Assembly (NCBI RefSeq): GCF_014647415.1
Contig: NZ_BMPD01000007.1
Location: 108,653 to 172,652, forward strand
Origin: Haloarcula sebkhae
GTDB lineage: Archaea > Halobacteriota > Halobacteria > Halobacteriales > Haloarculaceae
Direction: 5' to 3'
DNA length: 64,000 bases
This document shows, in pieces, positions 25,680 to 34,534 of this stretch. Positions within the stretch are counted from its first letter, which is position 1. Every line of letters begins with the position of its first letter. The notes beneath the pieces were generated by a model. It was given only the letters and a program-made list of their open reading frames with translations, made no database searches and was not told the DNA's origin. A program made the translations under genes and the position numbers.

Positions 25680-27382
25680 CATAGTGACCTCCATGGGGGC
25701 CAAATCCGCCAGCCGGTGATCCGGTCGAGGAAGAACACCGCAAGGAGGAACAACGAGACTGGGACGCCGATCCGGAACAGCGCCGACACCAACTGGAGCA
25801 CTGAACCTTGCAGCAGAACGGTATCCGAGTCGCCGGTGTAGCCCGGTGGGTTGAGCCACCAGTGACCTGGCTCATATCGCGCCGACACACCGCCAGGAGG
25901 TCGCTCAATCGTCGTTGTGACGGTTCCGTTGCCGGTCGTGTTCAATCGCTGCCCGTTGATGACGACGTATCCATCCCGCCCGTTGGTGTTGATCGGTGCG
26001 TCGGTGTTCGCGTTCTGAAGGGTAACCCGGACGGTGACCGTGTCTTCACTCTGGTTCACCACCTCCAGGGTGAGATTGCTCTCGTAAATCTGGATTCGAG
26101 CGAACTCGTCTGCAGGCCGTTCCGCCTCGACACCTCTGACGAGTCCCCACGCCCGGATGGTCTCGGGCTGATCGTCGGCCGTGGACCGCGTCGCGATGCC
26201 GTAGCTGGCGGTGTACGGCTCCGTGAGGACGTCCAAGTGAACGTTCGACGGGAGTGTCGACGGGGACGTCGACGTGCCATACACGTCCAGTATCGTCACG
26301 TTTCGCCGGGGCGACGGCGTCGGCCCCGTCTCGATGGGATAGGCGTTCACCTGGAGTGGGTGAAGAGGCGAGTGAGCGGTCCGCTGGCCATCGTCGGAGC
26401 TGTAGACCAGCGTATCCCAGTCCTTGTCCCGGGCCGAGTAGAACCGCCAGACACCTCTGACATCGCCATCGGGTAGCTGGTAGCCGAGCCACGGCTGGTT
26501 CTTGTAAACAACGAGGCCGAGGTCGCCGTTCGGATACTCGGCGATGAATCCGGAGACTGCGAGGTCGTACTTCACGACCCCGATGGAATCGGTCACCGTG
26601 ACGTTCTCGGTCGGGTATGAAACGGAGCTCTCCCAGTTGGTGCAGTCACCCTCGTCGTTGTGAGCGGTACAGACTTCGACCTCCTTCCGAAGCCGGACCG
26701 AGATATTCGCCTGGAGCGTGAGCCGATGCTCCTCACCGGCGTATCCATCCAAGGAGTATGACAGCGCCGGCGTGTGGGAACCACCAGCCGTCGTCTCCTC
26801 ATTGCCGTTGACGAGGAGTTTCGTCTCCTCGATCTGGTGGCTCTCGAGACTCCAGTAGACGCGCCGGTCGCCGGAGGTGTCGTCTGGCGGCACCGCCACA
26901 CGGTAGTCGACGGTACCGCGAAGCGTCCCCTCAGGAGCAACGTAGAGCGGCTGTCTCGACGGCGACAGGCGCGCTCGCGTGGATGGCTGGACGGCGAACA
27001 CCTCAGTATACGCCTCTTTGACGAACTGACCGCTGGAGAGGTCGGCATCGGGCGGGTGGATCGACACAGAGCTGTTCGTCGTCGGGAACTCCTGGTGGTC
27101 GCCCCGGTTCCATCGCTCGACCGCCCGCGGTGGCGAATCGAACGGAACATCGGTCCCCTCGCCGAGCTGCTCGACCGCCGACCCGTTACTCAGATTCGCG
27201 CCGTCGGTCGCGCCGTCCTGATCCCCCGACCACAGTTTGTGAAAGGTCTCCTCCGGGACGCCGTGGTCGGTGCTGTTCGGAGGGTGGGCGCCCGCTGGAA
27301 CGGCGGCTGTCGATGCGACGAGGACGGCGGACATGACGAGTGCGAATCCTGTTGCGCGATTAGAATCCACAACTCGTGCCAC
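25679..27382 (-). CDS. large secreted surface protein with C-terminal membrane anchor
   Basis: A 567-aa protein with a signal peptide (ALVMSAVLVASTAAVPAGA), a long beta-rich extracellular region containing many N-glycosylation sequons (for example NLSNGS, NISV, NVTV, NQSE), and a C-terminal membrane helix (about 540-560) followed by a short basic tail. This suggests a cell-surface part of the transfer system, perhaps for contact with a recipient. The 5' end overlaps the VirB2-like gene by 23 bp. The GTG at 27382 is used here; GTG 27370 is also possible. No domain family recognised. Confidence 0.7.
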   Translation of the reverse strand: MARVVDSNRATGFALVMSAVLVASTAAVPAGAHPPNSTDHGVPEETFHKLWSGDQDGATDGANLSNGSAVEQLGEGTDVPFDSPPRAVERWNRGDHQEFPTTNSSVSIHPPDADLSSGQFVKEAYTEVFAVQPSTRARLSPSRQPLYVAPEGTLRGTVDYRVAVPPDDTSGDRRVYWSLESHQIEETKLLVNGNEETTAGGSHTPALSYSLDGYAGEEHRLTLQANISVRLRKEVEVCTAHNDEGDCTNWESSVSYPTENVTVTDSIGVVKYDLAVSGFIAEYPNGDLGLVVYKNQPWLGYQLPDGDVRGVWRFYSARDKDWDTLVYSSDDGQRTAHSPLHPLQVNAYPIETGPTPSPRRNVTILDVYGTSTSPSTLPSNVHLDVLTEPYTASYGIATRSTADDQPETIRAWGLVRGVEAERPADEFARIQIYESNLTLEVVNQSEDTVTVRVTLQNANTDAPINTNGRDGYVVINGQRLNTTGNGTVTTTIERPPGGVSARYEPGHWWLNPPGYTGDSDTVLLQGSVLQLVSALFRIGVPVSLFLLAVFFLDRITGWRIWPPWRSL

Positions 27383-27782
27383 CGACCACGATGTTGTTCA
27401 GGATGAACTGGACGATCTCCGTCCCGAGCGGCGCGACGATCACGCCCCACAGCAGGCCCTGATTCCGGACCGACTTCATCTCCTTCTTCCAGTCCGACCG
27501 GCGGGTGAACGGGATCGCCACCGTCGCACCGAGGGCGAGGACGCCGCCGATGAGCGGCCCGCCGAACTGGATGATGGTGAAGATGTTCTGGATGGTGTCG
27601 GCCATGTTGGAATCACAGAAGGCGCTGCCAGGATCCGACTGCGCAGCCGCCGTTCCAACGAACAGAATCAGCGGGAGGAGCGCCAGCAGAATCGGACCGA
27701 TGGACCTGTGAATGATCCGAATGACGGACGTCGATTCGTCAGTACTGGCCGGCGTCTCGCCGGAGGGGACCTGAGCACACAT
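27360..27782 (-). CDS. VirB2/TrbC-like pilin candidate
   Basis: A 140-aa protein with a hydrophobic signal ending FVGTAAAQ, then a mature part with a first membrane helix (GGPLIGGVLALGATVAIPF), a short basic loop (TRRSDWKKEMKSVR) and a second helix (GVIVAPLGTEIVQFIL). Signal peptide plus two helices around a basic loop is the VirB2/TrbC pilin topology, and it is the first gene of a conjugation-like operon, as virB2 often is. ATG 27782 follows an AT-rich promoter. Sequence similarity to known pilins is not evident by eye, so this is a topology call. Confidence 0.6.
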   Translation of the reverse strand: MCAQVPSGETPASTDESTSVIRIIHRSIGPILLALLPLILFVGTAAAQSDPGSAFCDSNMADTIQNIFTIIQFGGPLIGGVLALGATVAIPFTRRSDWKKEMKSVRNQGLLWGVIVAPLGTEIVQFILNNIVVGGTSCGF

Positions 27783-27860
27783 CGTGAGTGAGAAAGGAGT
27801 GATTAACCAAAAGAAGTCAGAAAATTTGGATGAATTTGGAGGTCTTCAAAGTTCTCCAAG

Positions 27861-27872
27861 TTCTCTAGAGAA
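27861..27872. promoter_or_regulatory. 12-bp palindrome between divergent promoters
   Basis: TTCTCTAGAGAA is a perfect palindrome, with related GTTCTC half-sites at 27851 and 27860. It lies in the 139 bp between the conjugation operon and the divergent ribbon-helix-helix gene, a natural place for an operator serving both. Confidence 0.5.
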
Positions 27873-27921
27873 GTTCCCATTCTGCGGGGATATATGCGAC
27901 CACATAGCCTGAGTCGAACTA

Positions 27922-28125
27922 ATGTCAGACGCCGATACAGCACCCAGCACTGGTAGCACCGGCTCCGACGTCGACGACGATGTCGCCCGGATCAATATGC
28001 GAATCCCGCAGGGGAAATACGAGTGGTTACAGGAGGAGCTCGACTCCTTCACGAGCGATACAGCGCGATTCCAGTATCTCATCCAGTTCTACTCCGATCA
28101 TAAGGAAGACGACGCCGACTGCTGA
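27922..28125 (+). CDS. small ribbon-helix-helix-like protein
   Basis: A 67-aa protein. After an acidic, Ser/Thr-rich start it has a short strand (ARINMRIPQGK) followed by two helices (YEWLQEELDSF and DTARFQYLIQFYSDHK), the ribbon-helix-helix pattern of CopG/MetJ-type repressors. It is transcribed divergently from the conjugation operon, and a TATATG box lies about 30 bp before its ATG. It probably represses itself and the transfer operon through the nearby palindrome. The fold is a pattern-based call; the regulatory role is inferred from position. Confidence 0.65.
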   Translation: MSDADTAPSTGSTGSDVDDDVARINMRIPQGKYEWLQEELDSFTSDTARFQYLIQFYSDHKEDDADC

Positions 28126-28148
28126 CCGACCGCGCTCGACAGGGCGAC

Positions 28149-28433
28149 TTAGGCCTGCAGTGGGGCGACGATGAGAAGCGGACAATCCTCGCCCTCGAAA
28201 TAGTACTGCTTTACCGTCGTTGCGTCGTCGAACTCGTCTGCATCCTCGGGAAGGGTAATGGTCCGGGCGCTGCTGTGTTCGTGGATCGAGTAGATGCCGA
28301 GTTCGGAGAGGTCCTCGCACTCGGCGGGATCCAGTTCTCTACTGACCGCCTCTAACCACGCTTCAACTGACACGGAGGGGCGCTCGTCCGAGTCAGCTTC
28401 TGAGAGGGTACTGCGGGGACTTGCTTGTGCCAT
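28149..28433 (-). CDS. 94-aa hypothetical acidic protein
   Basis: ATG 28433 (MAQASPRSTLSEADSDERP) follows a TATA-like AATATTTAG near 28464-28472 with correct spacing for a near-leaderless message. The in-frame ATG 28448 is too close to the box. The product is acidic and has a beta-rich C-terminus (VKQYYFEGEDCPLLIVAP). No family recognised. It converges with the small ribbon-helix-helix gene, 23 bp apart. Confidence 0.65.
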   Translation of the reverse strand: MAQASPRSTLSEADSDERPSVSVEAWLEAVSRELDPAECEDLSELGIYSIHEHSSARTITLPEDADEFDDATTVKQYYFEGEDCPLLIVAPLQA

Positions 28434-28556
28434 GTTACATTTACACATACTTGCGCCATATCTACTAAATATTGACGGCCAACGTATTTCTTCAAATCAG
28501 GCTACATAACCAATGAAACGGGTGTCTGACGCTAATCGAATACAGGTCGAGAACGG

Positions 28557-28931
28557 CTAGTGCGCCGCTTCGAAGCAGGCCTGGAGATCGCTGCCCGTTG
28601 GGAAAGTCAGGATGATGAGAGGAATGGCTACCAACGACCATCCAACCGGATCCAGCTGGGGAAGTGGATACGTCGAGAGATAGCCAGCGATACCAACCAT
28701 CACGAGAGGCGTATAGAGAAGAGTGGGAGCAACTGAACCGACCCGGATTGCGAGTGTAGGAGCAGTCGACTCGTAGACAGCGTCGACATAGGGACCTCGG
28801 CGATTCACGCCAAACGAAACCGAGTCCGCGTAGAGACTATGGACTGCGTAGTGCGCCGACTCATGAAGCACCCAGGCGACGCCACAGGCCACCAGATAGA
28901 CACCGAACACCAGGACCGTCTCGTGTAGCAT
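28557..28931 (-). CDS. small membrane protein with HExxH zinc-protease motif
   Basis: A 124-aa protein with about four hydrophobic segments. The first helix runs into VLHESAHYAVHSL, where HESAH is an HExxH metal site inside or next to the membrane, as in site-2-protease-like families. A late TGSDLQACFE could supply the third ligand. It may be an intramembrane metalloprotease or only a structural relative. Such proteins often lie near secreted-protein genes. The start is clear; the catalytic claim is tentative because the protein is much shorter than classical M50 peptidases. Confidence 0.6.
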   Translation of the reverse strand: MLHETVLVFGVYLVACGVAWVLHESAHYAVHSLYADSVSFGVNRRGPYVDAVYESTAPTLAIRVGSVAPTLLYTPLVMVGIAGYLSTYPLPQLDPVGWSLVAIPLIILTFPTGSDLQACFEAAH

Positions 28932-29007
28932 CGTGACTTAGTCCCGCACGTTTCGAAATGGACGAACCTCGTAGTTAAGCCTGCAGGCTGGATCGGAACA
29001 GGCACAG

Positions 29008-29053
29008 TCTTAACCAACAAAACACCGCCTTTCCGGTGGAGCGTTGGTTAAGA
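29008..29053. repeat. 11-bp inverted repeat with nested hairpin
   Basis: TCTTAACCAAC (29008-29018) and GTTGGTTAAGA (29043-29053) are exact inverse copies. Between them CACCG and CGGTG form a smaller stem. It lies between the end of xseB and the start of the membrane-protease gene, so it could be a terminator or an operator. Confidence 0.55.
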
Positions 29054-29082
29054 ATTAACGGCCTGTTCGAGTGTTGCGCCGA

Positions 29083-29265
29083 TCACTCGATTTCGATAAC
29101 CTCGCCGTCCCCGTCGTGGAGCAGTTCCCGGATTTCGGCCAGGAGTTCCTGACCCTCGTCGTATAGATCATAGCCGTCCTCGAGCGACACCTCGTCCGCA
29201 TCGAGCCGGTCGATGATCTCCTCAACACGGTCCATCCGCCGTCTGATGTCGGGGTCTTTCGGCAT
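29083..29265 (-). CDS. xseB: exonuclease VII small subunit
   Basis: A 60-aa, highly acidic, helical protein (RMDRVEEIIDRLDADEVSLEDGYDLYDEGQELL) matching the XseB helical hairpin, including the S-LE-ly-eeG pattern typical of the family. XseB coats the coiled-coil arms of XseA in a large multisubunit exonuclease that degrades single-stranded DNA from both ends. Its ATG lies 2 bp after the xseA stop, so the two are translated together. Length is normal for the family. Confidence 0.88.
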   Translation of the reverse strand: MPKDPDIRRRMDRVEEIIDRLDADEVSLEDGYDLYDEGQELLAEIRELLHDGDGEVIEIE

Positions 29266-29267
29266 TC

Positions 29268-30320
29268 TCAGATCACTCCCAACCAGAGGGCAGTGATGAG
29301 CAACAACAACAGGAGGAGGGCAGCAATCGCGGCCTTGTAGTAGACCGGTGGAAGGCCCTCGGGAGCGGTCGCCTCCTCGACTGCCTCAGCCAGTTCCTGT
29401 TCGTGTTCGTGCTCCTGCTCGAAGGTCTCGTAGGCAGCCTCGAGCTGTTGCTCCAACGGTTCGATCTCGCTAGCGAGGAAGTCATTCCGCGACTTCGCGA
29501 TGTACTCGCCGGCGGCCGTCGGGGTGATCGCGGCCATATCCGCCACCCGATCCGCGATCAGCCGGTCGTCAGTATGGCCGATAGCGGTCACAATCGGCGT
29601 GTTGGCGGTGAAGATCGCTTCTGCGACTCGCTCGGTGTTGAACGCCTGAAGGTTCGAATCGCTCCCGCCACCACGGCCGACGATGATCGCGTCGACGTCC
29701 TCCGAGCGGTCGAGATGGTGAATCCCGTTCGCGATGGACGTCGGTGCCTCTGACCCCTGGACGGTCGCATCCTTCACCAGGATATCGACGGTTGGGTCCT
29801 GCTCGTGTATCGCACTCTGGATGTCGTAGCGAGCATCGCCCCGGAGTGAGGTGACGACACCGACCCGTTCCGGGAACGCCGGCGGGCGCTGTTTCTGCTC
29901 GTCGTCGAACCAGCCACGCTCTTCGAGTTCGCGTCGCAGTCGCTCGACTGCGGCCGCCTGGTCGCCGTCGCCGACGACGATCATCTCCCACGGCTTGAGG
30001 TCGATTTTCCCACCTTCAGTCCAGTAGTCGACATCGCCTTTGAGGATGACCTCGGTCCCGTCCTCGAGATCAGCATCCAGCTCCCGGTAGCGGTTCGCCC
30101 AGATCATACAGGGGAGCTCGGCATCGCCGTCGGTGAGCGTGAAGTAGAGTGCCGTACTGTTCTGGTGGAGGTCGGTGACTTCGCCGATACAGCGGACGCC
30201 GTTGAGGGCAGGCGTGTCCTGGACGACTGACGCAATCCGGTCGTTCAGCTGGGATACGCTAAGGACCTCTTTACCGTCGGGTTCGACCGCCTGCCGCTCG
30301 GTATCCGGTGCGTCCGCCAT
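29268..30320 (-). CDS. xseA: exonuclease VII large subunit with C-terminal membrane helix
   Basis: A 350-aa protein from ATG 30320. Residues about 20-100 are the N-terminal OB fold (LNDRIASVVQDTPAL, IGEVTDL). The catalytic domain follows with ERVGVVTS, VQGSEAPTSI, IIVGRGGGSDSNLQAFN and the VTAIGHTDDRLIADRVAD and TPTAAGEYI blocks. The coiled-coil arm (about 260-320) is short, and the last 20 residues are a hydrophobic helix (AAIAALLLLLLLITALWL), which is unusual and would tether the enzyme to the membrane. It is shorter than bacterial XseA. Operon with xseB. ATG 30326 is an alternative start. Confidence 0.9.
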   Translation of the reverse strand: MADAPDTERQAVEPDGKEVLSVSQLNDRIASVVQDTPALNGVRCIGEVTDLHQNSTALYFTLTDGDAELPCMIWANRYRELDADLEDGTEVILKGDVDYWTEGGKIDLKPWEMIVVGDGDQAAAVERLRRELEERGWFDDEQKQRPPAFPERVGVVTSLRGDARYDIQSAIHEQDPTVDILVKDATVQGSEAPTSIANGIHHLDRSEDVDAIIVGRGGGSDSNLQAFNTERVAEAIFTANTPIVTAIGHTDDRLIADRVADMAAITPTAAGEYIAKSRNDFLASEIEPLEQQLEAAYETFEQEHEHEQELAEAVEEATAPEGLPPVYYKAAIAALLLLLLLITALWLGVI

Positions 30321-30375
30321 GCACATTTCTAACTACTGGTTGGCAGTTTCAAAAAGATGCCCCAGACCCCTCTTT

Positions 30376-31809
30376 TTAAAATCTCGTGCCGCAGTTGGAA
30401 CAAAATTCCTCTGAGGAATGTCTTCGGGCTCCACAGACTTCACATTCCTCTTGGATTGCTGTGCCACACTCAGGGCAATAAGGTTCGTCCGTGACACCGC
30501 GCCCGCAGACGGGACATTGTCCAAATAGTGCCGTCCCACAAGCCTCACAAAACTGTTGGTCACCAGTAACGGACTCTCCACAGACCGGGCATTCATCAAT
30601 CTCGTCATCTGGACCGGTTTCCTCCTCATCCTCCTCGTCGTCCTCTGGTTCTGGTTCGGGTTCTGGTATTGGGATAGTCCCTCCAGAGAACAAATCTTCG
30701 TCTTTTGGGATTTCAGGCGTTTGTGAGCTTTTCACGTATTTTGATAACCACTCATCCAGACGGTGGCCAACGACGTCACGAATCAAGCCTTCCAATTTCT
30801 GATGTGAGAGCGACTCATCGATGCTATTCATGTTCCGAAATACGTCCTCAAACATCTTCTCGCCGTTAGTTTCACGCCGAATCTTCGCATCAAGGGCCGC
30901 TGTAACTCGACGGCCTTTGGTGTAGTGTGCGTTTGAGGAGGTCCACTGACTTGGATCGACTAAAACAGAGCCACTGTGTCGGTCGGTAGTTACGTATCTG
31001 TGGAAGGCAGAAAAAGGGATCCGGCTTTCAAGATACGTGAGCAACGCGGCATAGTAGTTCGTCGTGCCTTCGATGAGCCACTGCGTTGAACTATCTCGGG
31101 TCCACTCTTGGCGTGTATGAACATACTCATGAACCCAGGTGTTATTGGCGTGGTCCACCCTACTCGAGTCAACAGCCCAGAAGCCATTCACGCCACTCTG
31201 AAGCCCTCCCCACCCCCAATTGATGTTTGAGGGGGCTACAACGACAACAACCCCGTCGTTCTTACCCCCCACTTTGAGGTTTTTCGCTGCGTAGCTCAAC
31301 GATTCTCGTACATCACTAAGTGACGGCCTTAGTGACGCGTGCTCTGGAATAGCGATCCGAAAGGTCTGACCACCCGCTTGAAATCGCTCTTGAGTATGGG
31401 GACCAAGGTAGACAATATTCCCATCCGAACTCACAATTCCTTCCTGTCTAATATCATGTTCCTTTTGCAGCTCAATGTTCCTACCAGAGTACCGCCACGA
31501 TGTATTGATAGGTGGATATTTTAAAAGAGCCCACCCACCCGTATCAACAAATTCGTATCCGCCTGCGTTCGTCCGATCCACGTCATAACGGAACCGAATC
31601 CATGGGTCCTCCGTCGCCCCATCCCATTCACATTGATGTCCCTGAGAATTTGAAAACCCACTGGTAGTTTCTGGGGTGAGATAATCAGGAAACGAGAGAG
31701 TTAGTCCCCCTAAATCCGGGTGAACATCGTATTCGGCATACAGATGAACCGTCCCCTCAGAGTTGTGGTCGAGTTCCGCAGATAGTTTCTGGGTGAACGT
31801 TCGAGACAT
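30376..31809 (-). CDS. gluzincin-type metallopeptidase with C-terminal zinc ribbons
   Basis: A 477-aa protein. The centre carries TWVHEYVHTRQEW, an HExxH zinc site, followed 17 residues after its second His by WLIEGTTNYYAAL with the third ligand Glu. This is the M1/M61-like gluzincin layout. The N-terminal 180 residues are beta-rich, as in M61-type proteins. After an acidic Pro/Glu linker (about 365-400) come four CxxC pairs (CPVCG, CEACG, CPVCG, CPECG) and two more, forming a double zinc-ribbon tail. No signal peptide, so cytosolic. It is divergent from the first tubulin-like gene with 155 bp between them, which hints at shared control. Confidence 0.78.
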   Translation of the reverse strand: MSRTFTQKLSAELDHNSEGTVHLYAEYDVHPDLGGLTLSFPDYLTPETTSGFSNSQGHQCEWDGATEDPWIRFRYDVDRTNAGGYEFVDTGGWALLKYPPINTSWRYSGRNIELQKEHDIRQEGIVSSDGNIVYLGPHTQERFQAGGQTFRIAIPEHASLRPSLSDVRESLSYAAKNLKVGGKNDGVVVVVAPSNINWGWGGLQSGVNGFWAVDSSRVDHANNTWVHEYVHTRQEWTRDSSTQWLIEGTTNYYAALLTYLESRIPFSAFHRYVTTDRHSGSVLVDPSQWTSSNAHYTKGRRVTAALDAKIRRETNGEKMFEDVFRNMNSIDESLSHQKLEGLIRDVVGHRLDEWLSKYVKSSQTPEIPKDEDLFSGGTIPIPEPEPEPEDDEEDEEETGPDDEIDECPVCGESVTGDQQFCEACGTALFGQCPVCGRGVTDEPYCPECGTAIQEECEVCGARRHSSEEFCSNCGTRF

Positions 31810-31964
31810 TGTAGATCAATTAGCGACTCGAATGAGGGTATTTTCTGCTGTATAATAAATCTGCAAACTCATCGGAGTGTGTAGATCGGGTATCGTTCTG
31901 CAGGGTTTCCTTTGGTGAATTGGAAGGCCATTCTTTTTAGGTATCGCGGAAGAGTTGTCGTTTA

Positions 31965-34280
31965 ATGGCGATACACCCTGTCTTGGTCGTCGGCATCGGT
32001 AGAACGGGGTGTAATATCCTTTCTGCGGTTGACGAGGTTGTTACTGCGGAAGGGGTAGAAGATCGGTTCCAATTCCTCGCAATTGATTCGAGTAATCAAG
32101 ATCTTCAAGCATTTGCCCCCGAATCTGCAACCACATACGAGCTAACAATCGATAGAGAGGCCTACAATTGCGCTTCTGAGAGTTTGGCCTATCTACAGAG
32201 AGAACCTGAACTTGTCCCTGAAGCAGGGACCTCCCGTCGACGTCCACTCGGTCGTTATCTAGTTGACTCCAATGCGGACTCTTCGAGCCTGTACGACTGC
32301 CTCTTGGACCAGATTAAAACTCTGTCAGAAATTTCTTCAGATCCTAAACTACGGCAGATATGGGTTATCAACAGCCTCGGGGGTGGAACAGGATCAGGAG
32401 CATTTCCACTCGTTACCTTGTTGCTCCAGAGGTGTAGCTCTGAAATCGAAGAAACTGTCGAGATATTCGGTATCGGCTCCTTGCCGAGATTAGATCGGTT
32501 ACAGGAGCAAATCGATGTCCCTGATGGTGAACCCGTTCATTATGCAAATGCCTATACGGCACTTGCAGAGCTCCGGAGACTGATGGATATCGACGGGGAA
32601 ACAATGTATCCAATTGAGATCGATATCGACTCTTCGCCGGCCAGCATTAGCTCAACCTCACTCTCGATCAATCAGAACCCATTTGAAGGATATTGGCTGC
32701 TCGGGTTCAACGAAGCAAACCGATTTCATAGCGGTGACAGTTCACAGATTAATAGGTTGGCAGCGCGGTTGATATTCTACCTAGCGTCAGCTGAAGCTAA
32801 TGATTGGTTCTGTCAAGGCCATCTGTATTCCGTGGCCGGCGTCTCGGTTGAGATACCGATTGAAGAACTACAGCAGCTCTATTCCCTTAATCGGGAACTG
32901 GGCGGTCTTGATGACGAGCTTGGTACTCTTCGTAACCGGCGTGAATCCATTATCACAGCCGCCGAATGGATCGAGTCTCTACTACGAATGACGAGCCAAG
33001 TGTCTCCAGCTGATGGAAGTGAAACGGACCACTTCGGTGGAACTGCCGAGTCACTACCGATCGATGAGAATCTAAAATCCGACTGCATGGACCTAATTTC
33101 AGTAATTTCTGGTACCTCCGAGCCGGACAGTTCTCGAACGGATGTATTTGAGAATCGGGTCCAAAATCTCGTGCAGACAAACCGAGAGCGGATCCCGGAT
33201 GATGTTCCTGCAGAACCTGCGATCAGGTTTCTCTGTGCCTCTCTGCTACGGAAGCAAATCAGACAAGAGATTGCAACCCATCCACTCCCCGGCTACTTGC
33301 GCAAAGTAGGAAATAAGTGGTTCTCGGACGAGATTGATGAAACCCCCCAACCTGAGATAGTGAGTCAATGGAACTCTCAGGACGAGAATTTTCAGGAGTG
33401 GTATGAAAATCTACTTATTAGGCTTCAGGAACAGATGGAAAATCTTCAGGAACGAGTCTCTAATTCCCTCATCCCTCGCTTTGTCTCTGATTCAGGCCAA
33501 CAATTAAACGAATTCGAAGACGATGTGAGACGTGCTGAGCGATTCGTTGCCGAATTCGAGAATCTACGTGATTTTGAAGCCTATCTCCATACTCAAATAG
33601 AAGAAGTTCGTCATCAACTCAAAGAACAGCGCCGTAACTTGGAAAAGAAGGCCGAAGACAAGCAAGAGGCCTGGGAAAAAGCACAGCAGCGGTGGGCCCG
33701 TCTTTCGCAACAACGTTCTCAGCTGGAATCCTCGATGGAAGAACTAACCCATCAGGAGGGACGTGTCCGTGTACCACTCCAACTTGAAGAGGACGCCGCA
33801 GACAATGACCTACGAAATTCGAATTTTAGCTCACTACTATCCAAGGGGGTACTCAGCAAGCAAGATTTGAGAGAATCTCTCGAAAAAGGGATAGCGTTAC
33901 TTGAGGAGCCAGTAGAAGATCTGGCGGAATCACAGTTCGGGAAGACGACCGGCCGGCTCGGTATTATCGCAGCGGAAGACGACCATAGCCTTCTCAAAGG
34001 ATTGCTATTGAATGGGGAGAAAAAATCGGGGTCTCTCCGGCGTGAACTCTACTACCAATTCAAAGATATCGATAATTTTGTCACCGGGAAACAGTCGAGT
34101 TCCCTCTCTCTTTTAGGATTCTACTCACCTGTTTCACTACAGTACACGAGTGAGTTCGGCACGATTCATCAGTACCACACTGATCCAGAATCTGATGTCT
34201 CCTCCCTTCTTGGGTCAATTTTTGACTCGGACTTACAGGAGCGATTCGCGTATCCAGAATTACTCAATCGACCAGACTAA
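31965..34280 (+). CDS. FtsZ/tubulin-superfamily GTPase (Tubulin_2 type), first copy
   Basis: A 771-aa protein. GIGRTGCNILS near residue 10 corresponds to the first nucleotide loop, NSLGGGTGSGAFPL (GGGTGSG at about 139-145) is the tubulin/FtsZ signature, and YANAYTALAEL (N195) fits the guanine-binding helix. The canonical FtsZ T7 motif NxDxxD is not seen. A motif RRPLGRYLVDS between the loops is shared with the second copy. Residues about 500-605 form a long coiled coil inserted before a C-terminal domain ending RFAYPELLNRPD. It is far longer than FtsZ or CetZ. Such divergent relatives are proposed to act in membrane remodelling; division is unlikely. Function inferred. Confidence 0.85.
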   Translation: MAIHPVLVVGIGRTGCNILSAVDEVVTAEGVEDRFQFLAIDSSNQDLQAFAPESATTYELTIDREAYNCASESLAYLQREPELVPEAGTSRRRPLGRYLVDSNADSSSLYDCLLDQIKTLSEISSDPKLRQIWVINSLGGGTGSGAFPLVTLLLQRCSSEIEETVEIFGIGSLPRLDRLQEQIDVPDGEPVHYANAYTALAELRRLMDIDGETMYPIEIDIDSSPASISSTSLSINQNPFEGYWLLGFNEANRFHSGDSSQINRLAARLIFYLASAEANDWFCQGHLYSVAGVSVEIPIEELQQLYSLNRELGGLDDELGTLRNRRESIITAAEWIESLLRMTSQVSPADGSETDHFGGTAESLPIDENLKSDCMDLISVISGTSEPDSSRTDVFENRVQNLVQTNRERIPDDVPAEPAIRFLCASLLRKQIRQEIATHPLPGYLRKVGNKWFSDEIDETPQPEIVSQWNSQDENFQEWYENLLIRLQEQMENLQERVSNSLIPRFVSDSGQQLNEFEDDVRRAERFVAEFENLRDFEAYLHTQIEEVRHQLKEQRRNLEKKAEDKQEAWEKAQQRWARLSQQRSQLESSMEELTHQEGRVRVPLQLEEDAADNDLRNSNFSSLLSKGVLSKQDLRESLEKGIALLEEPVEDLAESQFGKTTGRLGIIAAEDDHSLLKGLLLNGEKKSGSLRRELYYQFKDIDNFVTGKQSSSLSLLGFYSPVSLQYTSEFGTIHQYHTDPESDVSSLLGSIFDSDLQERFAYPELLNRPD

Positions 34281-34534
34281 TTGGCTCTGCGAACTCTTAT
34301 TTCTCAGACAATCTATTCTTAGATAAGAAATAAACCGCGTGATAGCGGGGGCTTATCGAGGACGTACAAATGATTCACTGGTAACGGCCGATCTTACAAA
34401 ATGCACTTGCTATTGCTTCACAACCGATGTGTGAGGCTTAGCTAAATACGAATGGACTACTGAATTCTCCGAATAGGCCACGTCACACTTGGGTTTCATA
34501 TCCCATCCTTGTAATGTAGCTCGTAGAGGTACTT

